From: Castanea sativa
Lineage: Eukaryota; Streptophyta; Magnoliopsida; Fagales; Fagaceae
Length of the DNA stretch: 64,000 nt
Direction of reading: 5' to 3'
NCBI RefSeq assembly: GCF_040712315.1
Contig: NC_134024.1
Location: 4,735,158-4,799,157 of the forward strand
Below are positions 25,505 to 37,257 of this stretch, one piece after another; the first letter of the stretch is position 1, and every line of letters starts with the position of its first letter. The position numbers and the translations under genes are program-made. A model generated the notes under the pieces. The model saw nothing but the letters and a program-made list of their open reading frames with translations. It made no database searches and was not told the DNA's origin.

Positions 25505-26630
25505 TTGTTAATCTGCATTGTTAATCACTTTGGTTGTGTTCAAAGTGTAAATTCAGCCAATCACATTATGCTCATGTTGTTATTTTTATGAATTTCATTG
25601 TAATTTACATTATTTCATTAATATGGGTTATTTACACTGAAATTTTAAGACTACATTAAGCTATATATAAAATTTACACGATGCACAGTGCCTATTTTAG
25701 AAGAATGGATCCTAAATATGGAAAATGGGAAGAAGTGCAGTGCTGCCATCAAAATTGATTCACATTGCTGTGTCACTGGAACAGCAATTGTAACTTTGAC
25801 CAGATTTCAAGATCTAGTTTTCCTGCCTGCTAGTAGCCTAGTACAATTCTTAGCAATGGTAGCCATAATTTATCTAAGATAAACTGCCCAACAACAAGCT
25901 TTGCTTGACTTAATTTTTGCCTATAAACGTGACAAAAGAACAAAATTGGTGATTCTTCTTTAAAATTTGGAAGTCAAAAAAGTCCAAGCTAAAAACTTAA
26001 ACCCACAAAATATTAAATACCCAATAGTGCCGGTGATGTTTCAGATCCAAAAGCTATGTATTCTCAAAGAAAGATATAAACTTTTTACATATGCACACAC
26101 ATGTAAATTGACAAAATATAGGTAAAAATTAATAAGGAAAGTCACAAACTTTTTACATGTACACAGATATAAATAGAGAAATATATATGAAAAATACTAT
26201 CCATATATATAGTTGCATGATGCTAACAATGGAAAACTTACATATATATTAATACTCACTACAATCACATTAGAGTCCTTCCATGGTATCCCATATGCCT
26301 TTTGGGATATGATTTTACAAATTCTCTTTTGTAACACACAACTGAAATTATGACCTTTTTTATTTCAAAATCGTAGAAACAGTCACTTGCACCTTGCTTC
26401 ATTTATAGTGAGGACATTTTGTTTATACAAATGAATATGAATTGGATGCCTCCTCTAGTTGACAATAAGCTTTTATCTATTGTATTATTTATTTTTCTAC
26501 ATTGAAAACCACTTCTGTTAATTCCTAGAAATGGGGGTTTTGTTTGTATTTCATTTTATCACATTTTTATAGGATTTTTATGAACTTAATGGTATATTTC
26601 TCTGATAAAGTTACTAACATATGGGAGCAG

Positions 26631-26815
26631 ATTTTATGTGTGCAGGGATCGTCAGATGGGCCAGAACAGTATGTTCTTTATAATCTTTGGAAGTATTTTA
26701 TTATTATGTTATATTTTTTGTACTGCTTGGTTGAGCTTTTACTCTGAAAGTTTTTTTCCCCTTCTCCAGATATGTTGCAATCATGAATTCAATATTCTCA
26801 GCACAGCGTTCAATG
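26631..26815 (+). pseudogene. TFB4: Captured exons of TFB4 (TFIIH p34 subunit)
   Basis: Two short exons with proper borders. 26631-26668 (after GGAGCAG, before GTATGT) reads ILCVQGSSDGPEQ. 26770-26815 (after TCTCCAG, before GTATGC) reads YVAIMNSIFSAQRSM. Joined at the split Gln codon they match the von Willebrand-like core of plant TFB4, a subunit of transcription and DNA-repair factor TFIIH, from memory of that family. Only 28 residues are present, on the same strand as the element, with the intervening 101-bp intron retained. It is a captured fragment and cannot make a functional subunit. Confidence 0.8.
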
Positions 26816-27614
26816 GTATGCAGTTTAAGCTTTTAACATGTCTTATTAACAATCTCTTTACAACAAACTAATTTTTGGATTGTGAATGGCTGGATCAGTA
26901 TTTGGAAGTAGTCCAGTGTCTTTCATTCAATTTCCCTTCAATTCCAATGGAGGTTGAGAATGCTTCTAGGAATTCTAGTTTGATATCTTATTATGTTAAC
27001 TTGTACAATAAATGGCTCTGGTTTTGGGTCCCCAAACATTTTGTATGAAAAATTGGCTATAATATGTGGAGCATATTCAGGAATAATCAAAATCATAGTC
27101 CCTAAGTTGTTATTATTGTTCGGTTGTTAAGCATGAAAGCTATACTATGCATTTTGCTATAGATGGACAAGAATTAGGTGGCAAATGTAGTTCATTTTGC
27201 CATAGTTCTATAAAATAATTGTGATTTACCATCATATGTAAATGTTACTTTGGAATGAGAATTGTGGCTGATTACCATGCATTTGCATTATTGCCATACT
27301 TGTTAAAGAATATTTAGTTACCAAGTACCATAAATTGGCTTGTGTTCCAAGAATAGTGATCATCAATAAGAGTCGCATCCAGTTTACTATCTAACATAAG
27401 TTTGACAATCTTTTGTTTGTGCTTCAACTGCTCGGGTCTTCATTGTTAAATTTCTCCTGTCCTTCGCCCTGCCAACATGGCATCCACTGTTTTAAACTGC
27501 TTTGTAATCAACTAGGACTTAAACTACCTCAGCTTTTGTAGATAAATAAATCACATGCATGACATTTGACAACATCCAAGAAATATGGCTCACAAGCAAT
27601 TGATTGTTTTACAG

Positions 27615-27729
27615 GTTCCTCCTGGGCTGGACAGCAAGGCTAGCACAGCCATAAACAAGGGGAGGATATACATATCCAAGACCAGCCCACAAAACGTCTT
27701 AGATTCATACCTTTATAAGAATCATTGAG
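27615..27729 (+). pseudogene. Captured 3'-terminal exon-like segment, gene not recognised
   Basis: After a TTTTACAG acceptor this reads VPPGLDSKASTAINKG and runs open to NVLDSYLYKNH and a TGA at 27729. It looks like the last coding exon of some gene, and lies in the same orientation as the TFB4 exons, near the right arm of element 1. The source is unknown. Confidence 0.4.
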
Positions 27730-28065
27730 GGATTTGTGTAGTTTTTGATTCTGCTAAACTGATAAGTGATAGGCTTAGACCTGTGTGTCTGTTAAAACTA
27801 TGGTATATTGAAATTTTTTGGGGGGATTTTATAGATGCTTCTCTCCCCTAATGATTGTTTGATCATACAGGATTGTTGATACTTTTCACTTTGTGTATTT
27901 GGGTTCTTGTGCAGTCCTTTAATTTCTTGTTTTAAGCTTTCTTAATCAATTGCTAGGTTTATGGTTGGCATCAATTTGCCATCACTTGCTACCATGTCTA
28001 ACTTCATGAATATGTATATATATATATATATAGTGCATGATTGTGGTTTTTTTTTTATAAATAAA

Positions 28066-28192
28066 ATAAAATCTTATTTTGAGGGTCAAGAGACCCCTTA
28101 AATAACCTTATTTATCAAGGGTTGTAAGTATAAATCTTTTAAACCTTGGTAAAAGGTTATTTAAGGGTCTCTTGACCCTCAAAATAAGATTA
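28066..28192. repeat. Long palindrome in the right arm of CACTA-like element 1
   Basis: ATCTTATTTTGAGGGTCAAG and about 20 more bases return inverted after a ~40-bp loop that holds ATCAAGGGTTGTAAG. The same structure occupies 45973-46096 in element 2. Conserved placement in both right arms suggests it belongs to the element's subterminal structure. Confidence 0.8.
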
Positions 28193-28360
28193 GATCACTT
28201 GTTTTGAGGGGCACGAAGGCTCTCAAAATTTCTTTTTCGACGGTATATGTTTCAAAGGTTATCAAGGGTCGGTTGGACTCTTAAAATAACTTCTTTCAAG
28301 GTTTTTTAATACTTTTTTTAGGGGTTTTGACCCTTGAAAAAAGTCTAATTTGTTGTAGTG

Positions 28361-28695
28361 GAAGAGAATGCTATTAATACTGCCTAGTAGTCATTAACGT
28401 TTTCTCAAAAAGCAAATAGAGCCAACATATAGAGGCAAAAGGCAGAGAATTCGGGACCAATTTGAAGTTTTTTTGGAACCTAATTGTGGTGTCAAACTAA
28501 AATCCAAACCTAAACATGACAACATAAGATTTATGAATGAATCAACTAAAAAAAACAAAAAAAAGAAGTATGAGATTTTCTTGGAGTTTTTTGGGAACAA
28601 ACAAACAGAAAAAGAACTAAGTTAGAAATTATAGAAAAGACAAATGTTATGTCCATAATATTTTCACAAAAAATCTTAAGTGGTAGGTTGTTGCA
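28361..28695. repeat. Tandem duplication copy B, right part
   Basis: Continues copy B after the element, beginning with the second GAA, and matches 18607-18941 almost base for base. It ends at GTTGTTGCA, where the duplicated unit stops. Confidence 0.9.
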
Positions 28696-28739
28696 AGTTG
28701 CTACTAGTGGGCAAAAAAGTAATTTCAGTAGTGAATTCT

Positions 28740-29060
28740 ATTGGGCTTTGTGGAGTCTAGTTATGTTTGATCCGGTTGATGACCCGACCCGACCTGAAAT
28801 AATGTTGCGTGGTTTTTAATGGGAGATTTTCTGAGACTTAGGTGGTTGTTTTTGAGAGAGTGAAAAACTGTAGCCACACTTTGTATTTTTCCCTAATAAT
28901 TATAGTGAAATCTCTGTAACTTCGTGGACGTAAGTAAATTGCTAAATAACATAAATACTGTCTTGTGCATGTGATTATTTTTCTTTGGTGTGTGTTTTCT
29001 CTATTTTTTTGTTTCTCACAGGTTTGAGAATTTCGTGTTAATTCCCTACAAATTCAAATT
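28740..29060 (+). mobile_element. LTR-like remnant
   Basis: Similar, in inverse orientation, to about 40740-41045: shared phrases include TTGGGCTTTGTGGAGTCTAG (there AGCTTTGTAGAGCCTAA), GATCCGG...GACCCGA and GAGACTTAG. Two dispersed, oppositely oriented copies of a few hundred bases with no gene suggest fragments of one LTR family. Ends and target duplications were not resolved. Confidence 0.4.
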
Positions 29061-29349
29061 AGAACCAATAATAACTTACCTTATAAAAATGTTGTAGATA
29101 TAACATTTCTTGAAAAGAGAAACAAGTGTACTTTGATGGTTAAAGCACCAATAAACCCACCTATCAAGCTCCCACATTAACATTATTTATATATGTGTAC
29201 ATGCATAAAATTAAAGTACAATCCTTACTCAATCTTACTCAAGCATGACGATCCTTGTATTTTAGCACCAACAGAAATAGTTAGTGACAACCATTATTTT
29301 TTGTAGCTATAGATAATATTACAAACTATTGCATGTGTATCTAATTAAT

Positions 29350-29762
29350 AACTTAATGACAAAGTTTAGTTACAAAATTGGTTGTAATCTTAGACTACAA
29401 CCTTACTCAATATTTTTTTATTGGAGGTGAATTTTGACAAATCTACCATTAGATGACATCTTTTTCTTATACTTTCAATGCTTGCAAAATTCTTAAAAAA
29501 TTAAAGATCAATAACTAGTCATCAATAATTTTTTTTTTTAAATTGCAAGTTTTTGTAGTTTAAAATTATGCATAAAATATAAGGTTATAGATCATATAGT
29601 AAATAATATTCAACTGACACAAAAGTTGACATATGTAATAAGAATGTGAAGAACATACAATTCAACGGATATATTTTCAAAATATGTAGCAATGTTTATT
29701 TTATTAAGGTTGTAGCCTTAAATTACAACTAATTTTGTAGCTAAACTTTGTCCATAACCTAA
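29350..29762. mobile_element. Inverted-repeat element (MITE-like)
   Basis: About 50 bp at the left (GACAAAGTTTAGTTACAAAA, then TTGGTTGTAATC...ACAACCTTA) returns inverted at the right (TAAGGTTGTAGCC...TAGCTAAACTTTGTCC). The 300-bp centre is AT-rich and noncoding. The target duplication was not resolved, so the superfamily is open. Confidence 0.65.
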
Positions 29763-30470
29763 TATATATAGGATTTAGTATTCAAAGATGTTAACCATCA
29801 AGGAGACCCCATTCTATAGGACACCCAATAATTTCTTAGTGTGATCCATTTTCATGTATTTTGTTTTGTTTTTGATACATAGTTTTTAAAAAAATGGTGA
29901 TTAAATATAAAGGAATTCACAAAATTTGCAAGACGGTGTTGTTTAATGGGCAATTAATGAATCTTTTTTAACAGAGTTTAATGGAAATGCATGAATTGAA
30001 TAAATTTGAGAAATTGAGAAGCAAAATTAGACGTCTAAAATGAATTTTAGTCAGTTAAAAAATGTAATTTGTAATTTAGCCTAATTTTTATGGAATGGTG
30101 GCTTAGAACTAAATCATGAGACAAGACAAGGGATAATAAAAAAATGGCATAATCATACTGACTAAACTAACCTTAAGTGCAAGTAACAAAAAATAGTAAA
30201 GTAAAAATTATTATGTGAAACATGCCTCATGTTAACTTGTTTAATCTTCATTGTTATTGGAACAACAAAAGTTAAATTTATTCTAATCATGGTATTTATT
30301 TGACAGTAGTGGTTCATTATTCGCATACACACAACTTTCAAGTTTCAAGATTCACCAGATTCTCAAAAAAATATGTTTCAAGATTCACCATTTTATAAAG
30401 TTACGTACTCATATTGGAAACGTTCTAGTACCAAAAACGTATTTTTTTAAGAAATTATTTTAATCATCTA

Positions 30471-30532
<62 letters not shown>

Positions 30533-31836
30533 TTTAATGATAAAAGTTAGGTTATACATTTTACTGTTTCAGCTTGTCTAGCTCGACTCACTTTTTCATC
30601 TGACCAGCTCAGTTTCTGAGCCCAGGTCCCTTAGGCCCTATCCGTTAACTACTGCAACACGATCATGCCTTTTCTCAACGAATTGTCTGTGAAACAGCTC
30701 AAACTGCAACAAGATCACGTCTTTACTTCTCTTATCTTCTATCTATATAAAAAAGGAGAGTTTGAGCGGATTTGTTTTGCATTTAGATGGCAGTTTTGTG
30801 AGTCTTCTGGTTTTGCTGTTCGGTCATTACCATTGAAAAAGTTTGTGGTGCAATGGCCTATGAAATTACTTTTTTACTCCTAAAAGCAATTATAGGTTAA
30901 GGAAAGTTGAGGGTTTTTTTTTGGCCTTTTTGTTTGGTACTTACTTTGAAATTACTCTATTACGATATTACCCCTAGAGATATGGATGGGCTAAAAAATT
31001 GTGTGGATTAGATAACTACTCCAGTGAACCCTCCTAGCAGGTTTTGGCATCTAGCAGAAGTTTGAGGATTGCTTTTATGTGCTCTCTTTTCACTAATTAA
31101 AGTAGAGAGGGATGGATATGGGAGCAGAAAATATGAATTGAAACTTGAAAAAGTTTATTTTAATTCTATCAAAATTGATATATATGTTATGTTTGTTTTT
31201 GTTATTTTTTTTGGTGGAATTTTATAACCTTTTTTACTTTGAAGGAAACTTTTCAGAGTTTATTACTTATAAAAAGAAAACTTTTAGTAATTAATAAAAT
31301 ATATTTGTTGAAACCATGTTTAATATTCATTTTCATTTCTCAATATCCTCAAATTTTAATGCCTAATATTAAAGCCAATCATGATAGAATTGTAATGTTG
31401 CTTATGTAAGCCTCTTCGATTTTTCAAACCTTCTATATTTTTTCTAATTTATTTTCACTTATAACAAGTGAGAGGGGGTTTGAATCCAAGTTTTTCATGT
31501 GAAGAGAATCGATCAATTGTAACTCTTTATTTTTCTTTTGGATAGAAGAGTTACATGGCTCTTGCCCTTTCTTTGTTATCAAAATGTCGCTCGCACAAGG
31601 TGTGGGTTCAAAATTGGTTATGAGGAAAAAACCCAAATAATGGTGTGTGTGTGTGTGTTATATATGTTATGCCTGCAACATCAAGGACATGATTTTGATT
31701 TTGATTTTAATAAACAGAACATGATTATGATTATTACTATAACAACAGGAACAATTATCATTATCATTGACCCAATACAAGTCCTACCACGCAATACATA
31801 TACATACATCTAGCTTTCATCTTCAGCCGGCTCTTT
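29763..31836. other. No gene recognised; (AC)n(AT)n microsatellite
   Basis: AT-rich DNA with a compound microsatellite at about 30471-30530. The open frame at 30665-30883 has no recognisable domain and I do not call it. A stretch from 31690 to 31770 is a degenerate GAT/ATT repeat. Confidence 0.5.
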
Positions 31837-31844
31837 GCTACATG

Positions 31845-32961
31845 CAGGAAGGCTCAATAAAATTTGAGGTCTAAGGCAATAACTCTAAATGAAATAATTT
31901 TGTGTTCTTATGTATCAATTAAATAATATTTATTTAACTTTCTATGCTATCATTTTTTTTAAAAAAAATTCTATCATTCTTGCGCTTATAAATGTAAACT
32001 TGCTAATTAAAAATTTTCGCATTCAATATTTGCTCACATCTATTTTTTTTCCAATTGATAAAATGACAAATTCTCTTAATATCTTTTATCACATAATTAA
32101 TTTTAGACATGATTTTATTAAATTAATTTTGAAAAAATTCTTCCACAAAAACAATCTTAACGGATACTAATTAAATACTAATCTTAATGAAATTATGTAG
32201 TGATAAATGCATTTGAACATGAATCTTTTATTTTTATATTATTTAGTACTTTGATTTGATTTTTTTTTTTCAATTTGTAAGACTTCTTTTAAAATTTTAG
32301 TTCTTAAAATAAATATAAACTATCAATATTAGAATAAAATAAATTTAAAACATATAACAATAGATTTTTTGTTTTTGTTTTTGTCGAGAAGCATATAAAA
32401 ATAGAATTTGAGTTATCAATATAGTTTCATTCCACAATGTAATAACTCAATAATCTCAACTTTCACAAGCAATGACCATCTTCACTTAAATCAAGTTCAT
32501 GAGATATGACCCAAGGGAATAAGTTTAGGAGTTAGAGAGAAAATGAGTTATTTGATGATCACTGGTCATCGATAAATGCTTTTAAAGAAAAAGAATATAT
32601 ATGTGGTTTAATGGTCACTAGTTATAGGAGTTATTTTTTTTGAGAGAGAAGGAGAAGAGTCTTGGGAAGATAACACTTTTCTTTTTGTCAATGATGAAAT
32701 ACTTTTTAAAATGAGATAAATAAAACAAAATATGCATATGAATTTCTTCAATTTTAGCTAAATATAAACACTTTTTCTAGATAAATATAAACTATGAATA
32801 TGAAATATATTTTATTTTATTTTTTGACCGAGAAATATATTTTATTTTAGGTTATACAAGAAATTGGATTGTACTTTTAAGACCAAGATCATGGGGACTT
32901 TTCTTTATTTGGGGGTCCTAGGCAATTGCCTAGTTGTTGAGCCAGCCCTAGAGCCTAGTAA
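31845..32961. mobile_element. Probable non-autonomous hAT-like element
   Basis: An identical 8-mer GCTACATG flanks it at 31837-31844 and 32962-32969. The left end CAGGAAGGCTCAATAAAATT corresponds loosely to the inverse of the right-hand GTTGAGCCAGCCCTA. Both ends also share GGTC(C)TA(A)GGCAAT phrases. The right TIR lies ~12 bp inside the flanking 8-mer, so the exact border is uncertain. The AT-rich interior has no transposase. Confidence 0.5.
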
Positions 32962-32969
32962 GCTACATG

Positions 32970-33792
32970 TGCAAAAACGCTAGATCGTAGTGATAAAAGA
33001 GTGTGATAATGTATATTATGTTTTTCTTTTCTTTTCTTTTTGTGATAATCGATAGTTACAACAAAATTATAAGGCTATTTGACTATTATATTACAGTTAG
33101 CAATTGTGTACACAGTGGAAACTTCAGACTTTGCTTATTCTTAATTCCGCCACACATTTCTAACAGATATGATAATATTAAACCAAAACCAAAACCAAAA
33201 CAAAACATAGCAAAACAAAAGACAAAAATAAAACACCTTGTTTTCATCTTGAGTCACATATAAGTCCCATGTTTTCCTTCCAACGTATAAAAGGCTTTAA
33301 AAAAAATAGAGCCATCTCTACTATTCTAATTAACAGTTGGTATGTTCTTATAAGTTTCATGTTGTTGTTCAATTCTCGTTGTTTCTTTCCCCCCATTATC
33401 ATTAGCGTTTGTCTTTGAAATTTGAATGACTATGTTAGATGTAGGATGTACAAATAGTTGAAAGGGTACATGTGAGTTTGAGTTACATAGTATGTTAATT
33501 AGTCATAAGAATGAGTAGTATATATAACAATGATTGCCCAATGGGTTGTAATTTATTTATTCTCTTTTTTGATAGATACATTAAAATTCAACCTATGACG
33601 TTCGCTTCATGATAATTATTCATTATTATTATGTTTAAGATATCAATTAATTTTTAGTGTAAGTAATCTCAAATTTTTTATTCAACGACACGAAACTAAA
33701 AAAATAGAGTCATCCGATTATCATCAATGAAAGATTCCAATGATCAATTAAAACTGTCTTATAGTAGTGTCATGCTAACTTGTTGCACATGA
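32970..33792. other. No gene recognised
   Basis: AT-rich sequence with short A/C-rich runs (33182-33240). No conserved coding sequence or clear element ends were seen. Confidence 0.5.
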
Positions 33793-33979
33793 GTAATGCT
33801 ACAAATACAAATTATTTTATAACATTTTTACAAAATACTGATGTGGTTTTAGTATTTTCTAAATAGTTATTGTAAGTAAAAATGTGATGTTAGCTATGCC
33901 CATATTAAAACTAGTATGAATTTTCCACATTAACAATTTGTAAAATTATTGTAAAATAGTTTGTATCTGTAGCATTACT
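33793..33979. mobile_element. Small MITE with long inverted ends
   Basis: Begins AGTAATGCTACAAATACAAA and ends with the near-inverse TTTGTATCTGTAGCATTACT. It is flanked on both sides by TGTTGCACAT (33782-33791 and 33981-33990), with one extra base at each border. A 9-10-bp duplication would suit a Mutator-derived MITE. Length is 187 bp, with no coding capacity. Confidence 0.75.
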
Positions 33980-34211
33980 CTGTTGCACATTAACTCTAGT
34001 CGATCTAATAATTTGGTTGAAACATGATTTTTTTTTTCTTTTCCTATAATGTGAAATGTCCAAGATGGAAAAAGGCAAAAATGAGTAATGACATAGATAG
34101 CAGCATAACATTAATTAATAATAAAATTATTATCATTGGGAATTTAAATGTTGCTCACAATATTACATTTCATCTTAATCTTGGTAAGTTTTTTAAGAAA
34201 GAAGGGGCTTA

Positions 34212-35353
34212 GAGCATCCCCATTCATTTATTCTAATTATATCCTATTTTACCATTCAAAAAGTTACTTTATCAATTATACAATACAATTTTACAATTCC
34301 TCAACATTCAATCTTCTATTTTACCATACTACACATTAAAATAATATAAATATAATAATATAAAAATATTTCCCAATTCTCTCAATTCTCTCTCTGATCT
34401 CTGTATCTCTTTACTCTGTCAAACTTCTTTCAGTTACACCAACACCACCATCCACCTTCTCTCAGTCACACCACCACACCGTCCACCTTCTCTCAGTCAC
34501 ACCACCACCGTCCACCATCCAACTTCTCTCAGTTACACAAAAATCATTCACAAACCAGAGAGAGAAAATCATTCATAAACCAGAGAGAGAAAATCACAAA
34601 CTAAAAATCATTCACAAAATCCAGAAATCACAAACCAAAAATCCCATGCCGCCGTTGCACCACTGACCCACGCCCACATCAGTCACAAACCCACCACCGC
34701 TAGAAATCCACACAACTTGCCGATCTCCACCGGTAAAAACCCAAATCACTCATCGATCTCCGATCTCCGATCTCCGATCCAAATCAAAACAAGAAACACA
34801 TGCTGCCGCTGCACCACCTGACCTATGCCCACATCAGTCACCGATCTCCGATCTCCGATCCAAATCAAAACAAGAAACCCATCACTCACCGATATGTTGA
34901 TTTTGTCAGTTTGAAGAGAGAGGAGCACCGATGCCTCGTCGGAATCACTATCAGAGAGAGAGGGTCATCGGCGAGAAGGTCATCAGCGAGAGAGAGGATC
35001 ATCGGCGAGAGGGTCATCGGTGAGAGAGAGGGTCATCGGAGAGAGTCTTGGGTCTGGAGAGAGTAGAGAGCAAATGAGAAAGAGAGAAGGAAGAGAGAGA
35101 AAAAAAAAGAGAAAGAATGAGAGAGGAGAGAGAAATTGCCGGGTAAATAAACAGAATGAGAGTATTAAAAAATTATATTTTTTTTATCCCATTTAGCTAC
35201 AGTACCATCTTACATTTACGATGGTACTGTAGCTATATGGCAAAAAAAAAATTGGCCTTTTCCAATTTGCCATTTTCATTGCTGAGCAGTTTTTGAGTCT
35301 AAATGCCAAATACACCTTACATTTGGCATATACCACACTCACTGCTGATGCTC
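34212..35353. mobile_element. Larger PIF/Harbinger-like non-autonomous element, TTA target duplication
   Basis: Ends GAGCATCCCCATTC and the inverse-type CTGCTGATGCTC, with TTA at 34209-34211 and 35354-35356. It is the same family as 17809-18205 and 59113-59527 but 1142 bp long. The interior holds C/A-rich text (34430-34740), direct repeats of CGATCTCCGATCTCCGATCC (34757 and 34838 regions) and a GAGA/TCATCGG repeat zone (34950-35110). Open frames over these are low-complexity and not called. Confidence 0.75.
35195..35234. repeat. Perfect 15-bp stem hairpin
   Basis: AGCTACAGTACCATC and its exact inverse are separated by a 10-bp loop. It sits near the right end of the 34212-35353 element. A diverged version (ATACCATTGTAAATTTGCAATG) lies in the related element at 59113-59527. 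Confidence 0.85.
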
Positions 35354-35890
35354 TTAAGATCCTACAAAAGCTTACCGAAAGAGAGTTACACATTAATGTG
35401 ATTCGTTAAGATACGTGAAAAAAGTTTTTCACCCTATATATATAATGTTGTGCAAGGTAAGCAATTTATGGCTGCAAGATATAATATTTTGTGCTATCAC
35501 AATTATATATCTAATTCAATATATAAAAGAATAATAATAAAATTTATGGTACATACCACCCAAAGTTTTAATTTTTGTTGCAACTATACGGTCTAAACAC
35601 AAAACCAGCCATTAACTTTATTGAGTGTGTTTGTTTTGATGAACGATGAACTTGGAGGATTGTTAAAAAGTTGAACTCTAACGGAAGCATAAGACTACTG
35701 ACTAAATTAAAAATTATGGTGATCGATGCTTATATTTTTATTTTTATTTTTCAAGGACTGATCTAGGGTACTGGTAAAGATAGGACTAACCTCACTTGTA
35801 TTATCTAAACTATATATCAATTTAAAAACTAAAACATATATACTCACGATATGTTTTTTCCTATGAAATATTTTAAGAAACTTGAAGTTT

Positions 35891-36033
35891 AATGTTCTAT
35901 TTGGATTGAGCGGAGGGAGGAGAAGTAAAGTAGAGTAGATTAAGTTCAAAATTAGCTTATTTTCAACCAACTCTACTCTACTTCTCTCCACTCTCCTTTC
36001 TTCTCCCCTCCATCCAAATGAGCCCTAAACATT
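35891..36033. mobile_element. Fold-back MITE (about 140 bp)
   Basis: AATGTTCTATTTGGATTGAG with a G/A-rich arm folds onto a C/T-rich arm that ends CCATCCAAATGAGCCC and AACATT. The arms pair through GTAGAGTAG / CTACTCTAC-type sequence. No gene. Confidence 0.6.
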
Positions 36034-36137
36034 TTCAAAGTTAATTGGCGGAGTTTGGGTGTAGGCACCAAGCAATAAAAAAAAAAATTAGTAGGAAAGC
36101 ACATCATTTCTTATAGGATTTATTTTTCCAATGTCAT

Positions 36138-37174
36138 TGTTAAATATTAGCATTGATACACAATATTGAATATGCTAGTATGAATGCGGAAGCAAAAACA
36201 TAAAGAATAGAACACAATAATACACGAGAGTTACGTGGTTCAGCCTAACGGCCTACATCTATAGAGGAATTCCTAAAGGGATACTATATCTCTAACACCC
36301 CCTCTCAAATTCAAGATGGAAGCTTGATGAAATATTGAGATTTGATAAGATTGAGAAGATCCCTTGAATGAAGTTTGGCTCTGTGACAGTGGTTTGAGGA
36401 AGACAATTGTCTTGCAGTGTTGATGCGACTTCTATCAGTGACATGACTATACCGAAGAGATTTAGCGACAGCAGTGCGAAGCCAAAGAAGATGAACGCAA
36501 CGAAGAAACACCGAGGAATACCAAGATTGCTCTTAATACACCGTAAGGACGAAAAACTATGGCCATAGGAAGGTGGCTCTGATACCATGTTAAATATCAG
36601 CATTGATACACCATGTTAAATATGCTAGTATGGATGCAGAAGCAAAAACATAGGGTCCGTTTGGATACAACTTATTGCTGAAAACTGAAAACATTGTAGC
36701 AAAATAATTTTTAAATGTATGAATAGTGCCGTGGGACCTATTCTTAATGAAAAAGTGATTGAAAAGTGAAGTTTGTGGGTTTCATGAACAGTGCATGAGT
36801 GCACTGTTCACAGGAAAAAGTCAACAATTGCAGCTTGAAAAAAAAAGAAAAAAAAGAGAGAAAACGCGCGGCTTGAAAACGCAAACGTGAAAATGCTGTA
36901 TCCAAACGGGCAAATAAAGTATAGAATACAATAACATACGAGGGTTATGTGGTTCAACCTAACGGCCTACATCCACAGATGAATATCTAAATGACTACAT
37001 TAATAATATATTAGAGTGTAGTATAAATCCTGTATTACAATGAATTATAACATGTGTATATATAGTAGATTAAACCCTAGATTAATAAACTTCTCATACA
37101 AGTAAGAAATTTAACTTGCACACAAAATAAAATTAAACTTAAACTTATACTAATGGACTAATATATCTCTAATA
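36138..37174 (-). mobile_element. TRIM-like miniature LTR retrotransposon with a nested MITE
   Basis: Minus-strand orientation. On the minus strand, LTR sequence is followed by TGGTATCAGAGCCACC (36572-36587), the usual primer-binding site for initiator tRNA-Met. A polypurine tract (GAGAGGGGG, about 36298-36306) precedes the other LTR (36138-36297), which begins TGTTAGAG and ends TTAACA. The internal region is only ~290 bp, with no gag or pol. The other LTR (36588-37174) is longer and contains a MITE at 36653-36913. Flanks GTCAT and GTCAC may be the 5-bp target duplication. The short LTRs and tiny interior fit a TRIM. Confidence 0.7.
36653..36913. mobile_element. MITE nested in the TRIM LTR
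   Basis: Ends GGGTCCGTTTGGATAC and GTATCCAAACGGGCAA. The other LTR copy of the TRIM shows the uninterrupted sequence, so the insertion borders are well placed. ATA occurs at both borders (36650-36652 and 36914-36916) and may be a 3-bp duplication. A related copy lies at 39335-39675. Confidence 0.75.
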
Positions 37175-37251
37175 GTCACTAAAAATAATGACGTCCCTTT
37201 ACGTAGATACATCTTGTTCAATTAGTTTAGTGTTAGTGTGCACTAGAATCG

Positions 37252-37257
37252 TTGACC
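37252..37257 (+). promoter_or_regulatory. W-box in the conserved upstream region of acyltransferase copies 1 and 2
   Basis: TTGACC lies 162 bp before the ATG of copy 1 and 165 bp before that of copy 2 (47824-47829), within a ~200-bp block conserved between them. W-boxes are bound by WRKY factors. That this one is functional is an inference. Confidence 0.3.

Larger units (their letters stand above)
19055..28360 (+). mobile_element. CACTA-like element 1 with captured host exons (9.3 kb)
   Basis: Ends are CACTACAACAAA (19055) and the exact inverse TTTGTTGTAGTG (28360), flanked by a 3-bp target duplication GAA (19052-19054, 28361-28363). The uninterrupted site survives in tandem copy A. The left ~600 bp and the right ~335 bp match element 2 (41048-46265), but the interiors differ. 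The left arm has inverted-repeat phrases (GAGGGTTTACTAAAATCTGTCG), a 5'UTR-like stretch and a splice donor (CCGATTAG then GTACGAAT, about 19550). No transposase was seen. The interior contains several short open segments bounded by AG and GT, including TFB4 exons. It is a non-autonomous, gene-capturing CACTA-type transposon. Confidence 0.88.

Noticed and set aside
25688..25882. 64-codon frame in CACTA-like element 1 as a captured exon
   Set aside because: It is open but lacks a convincing acceptor and recognisable text; a second frame across the same bases is equally open for a while.
18640..28600. Two near-identical minus-strand frames (18640-18846 and 28394-28600) as a conserved small gene
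   Set aside because: They lie in the two copies of a tandem DNA duplication. Their likeness comes from that duplication, and the translation is low-complexity around an A-rich tract.
34800..35066. 88-codon frame rich in Arg/Glu/Gly
   Set aside because: It is produced by GAGA/TCATCGG repeats inside a non-autonomous transposon.
36292..36603. 103-codon minus-strand frame as a retrotransposon protein
   Set aside because: It spans the TRIM primer-binding site and short internal region, which are noncoding in such elements, and has no gag or pol motif.
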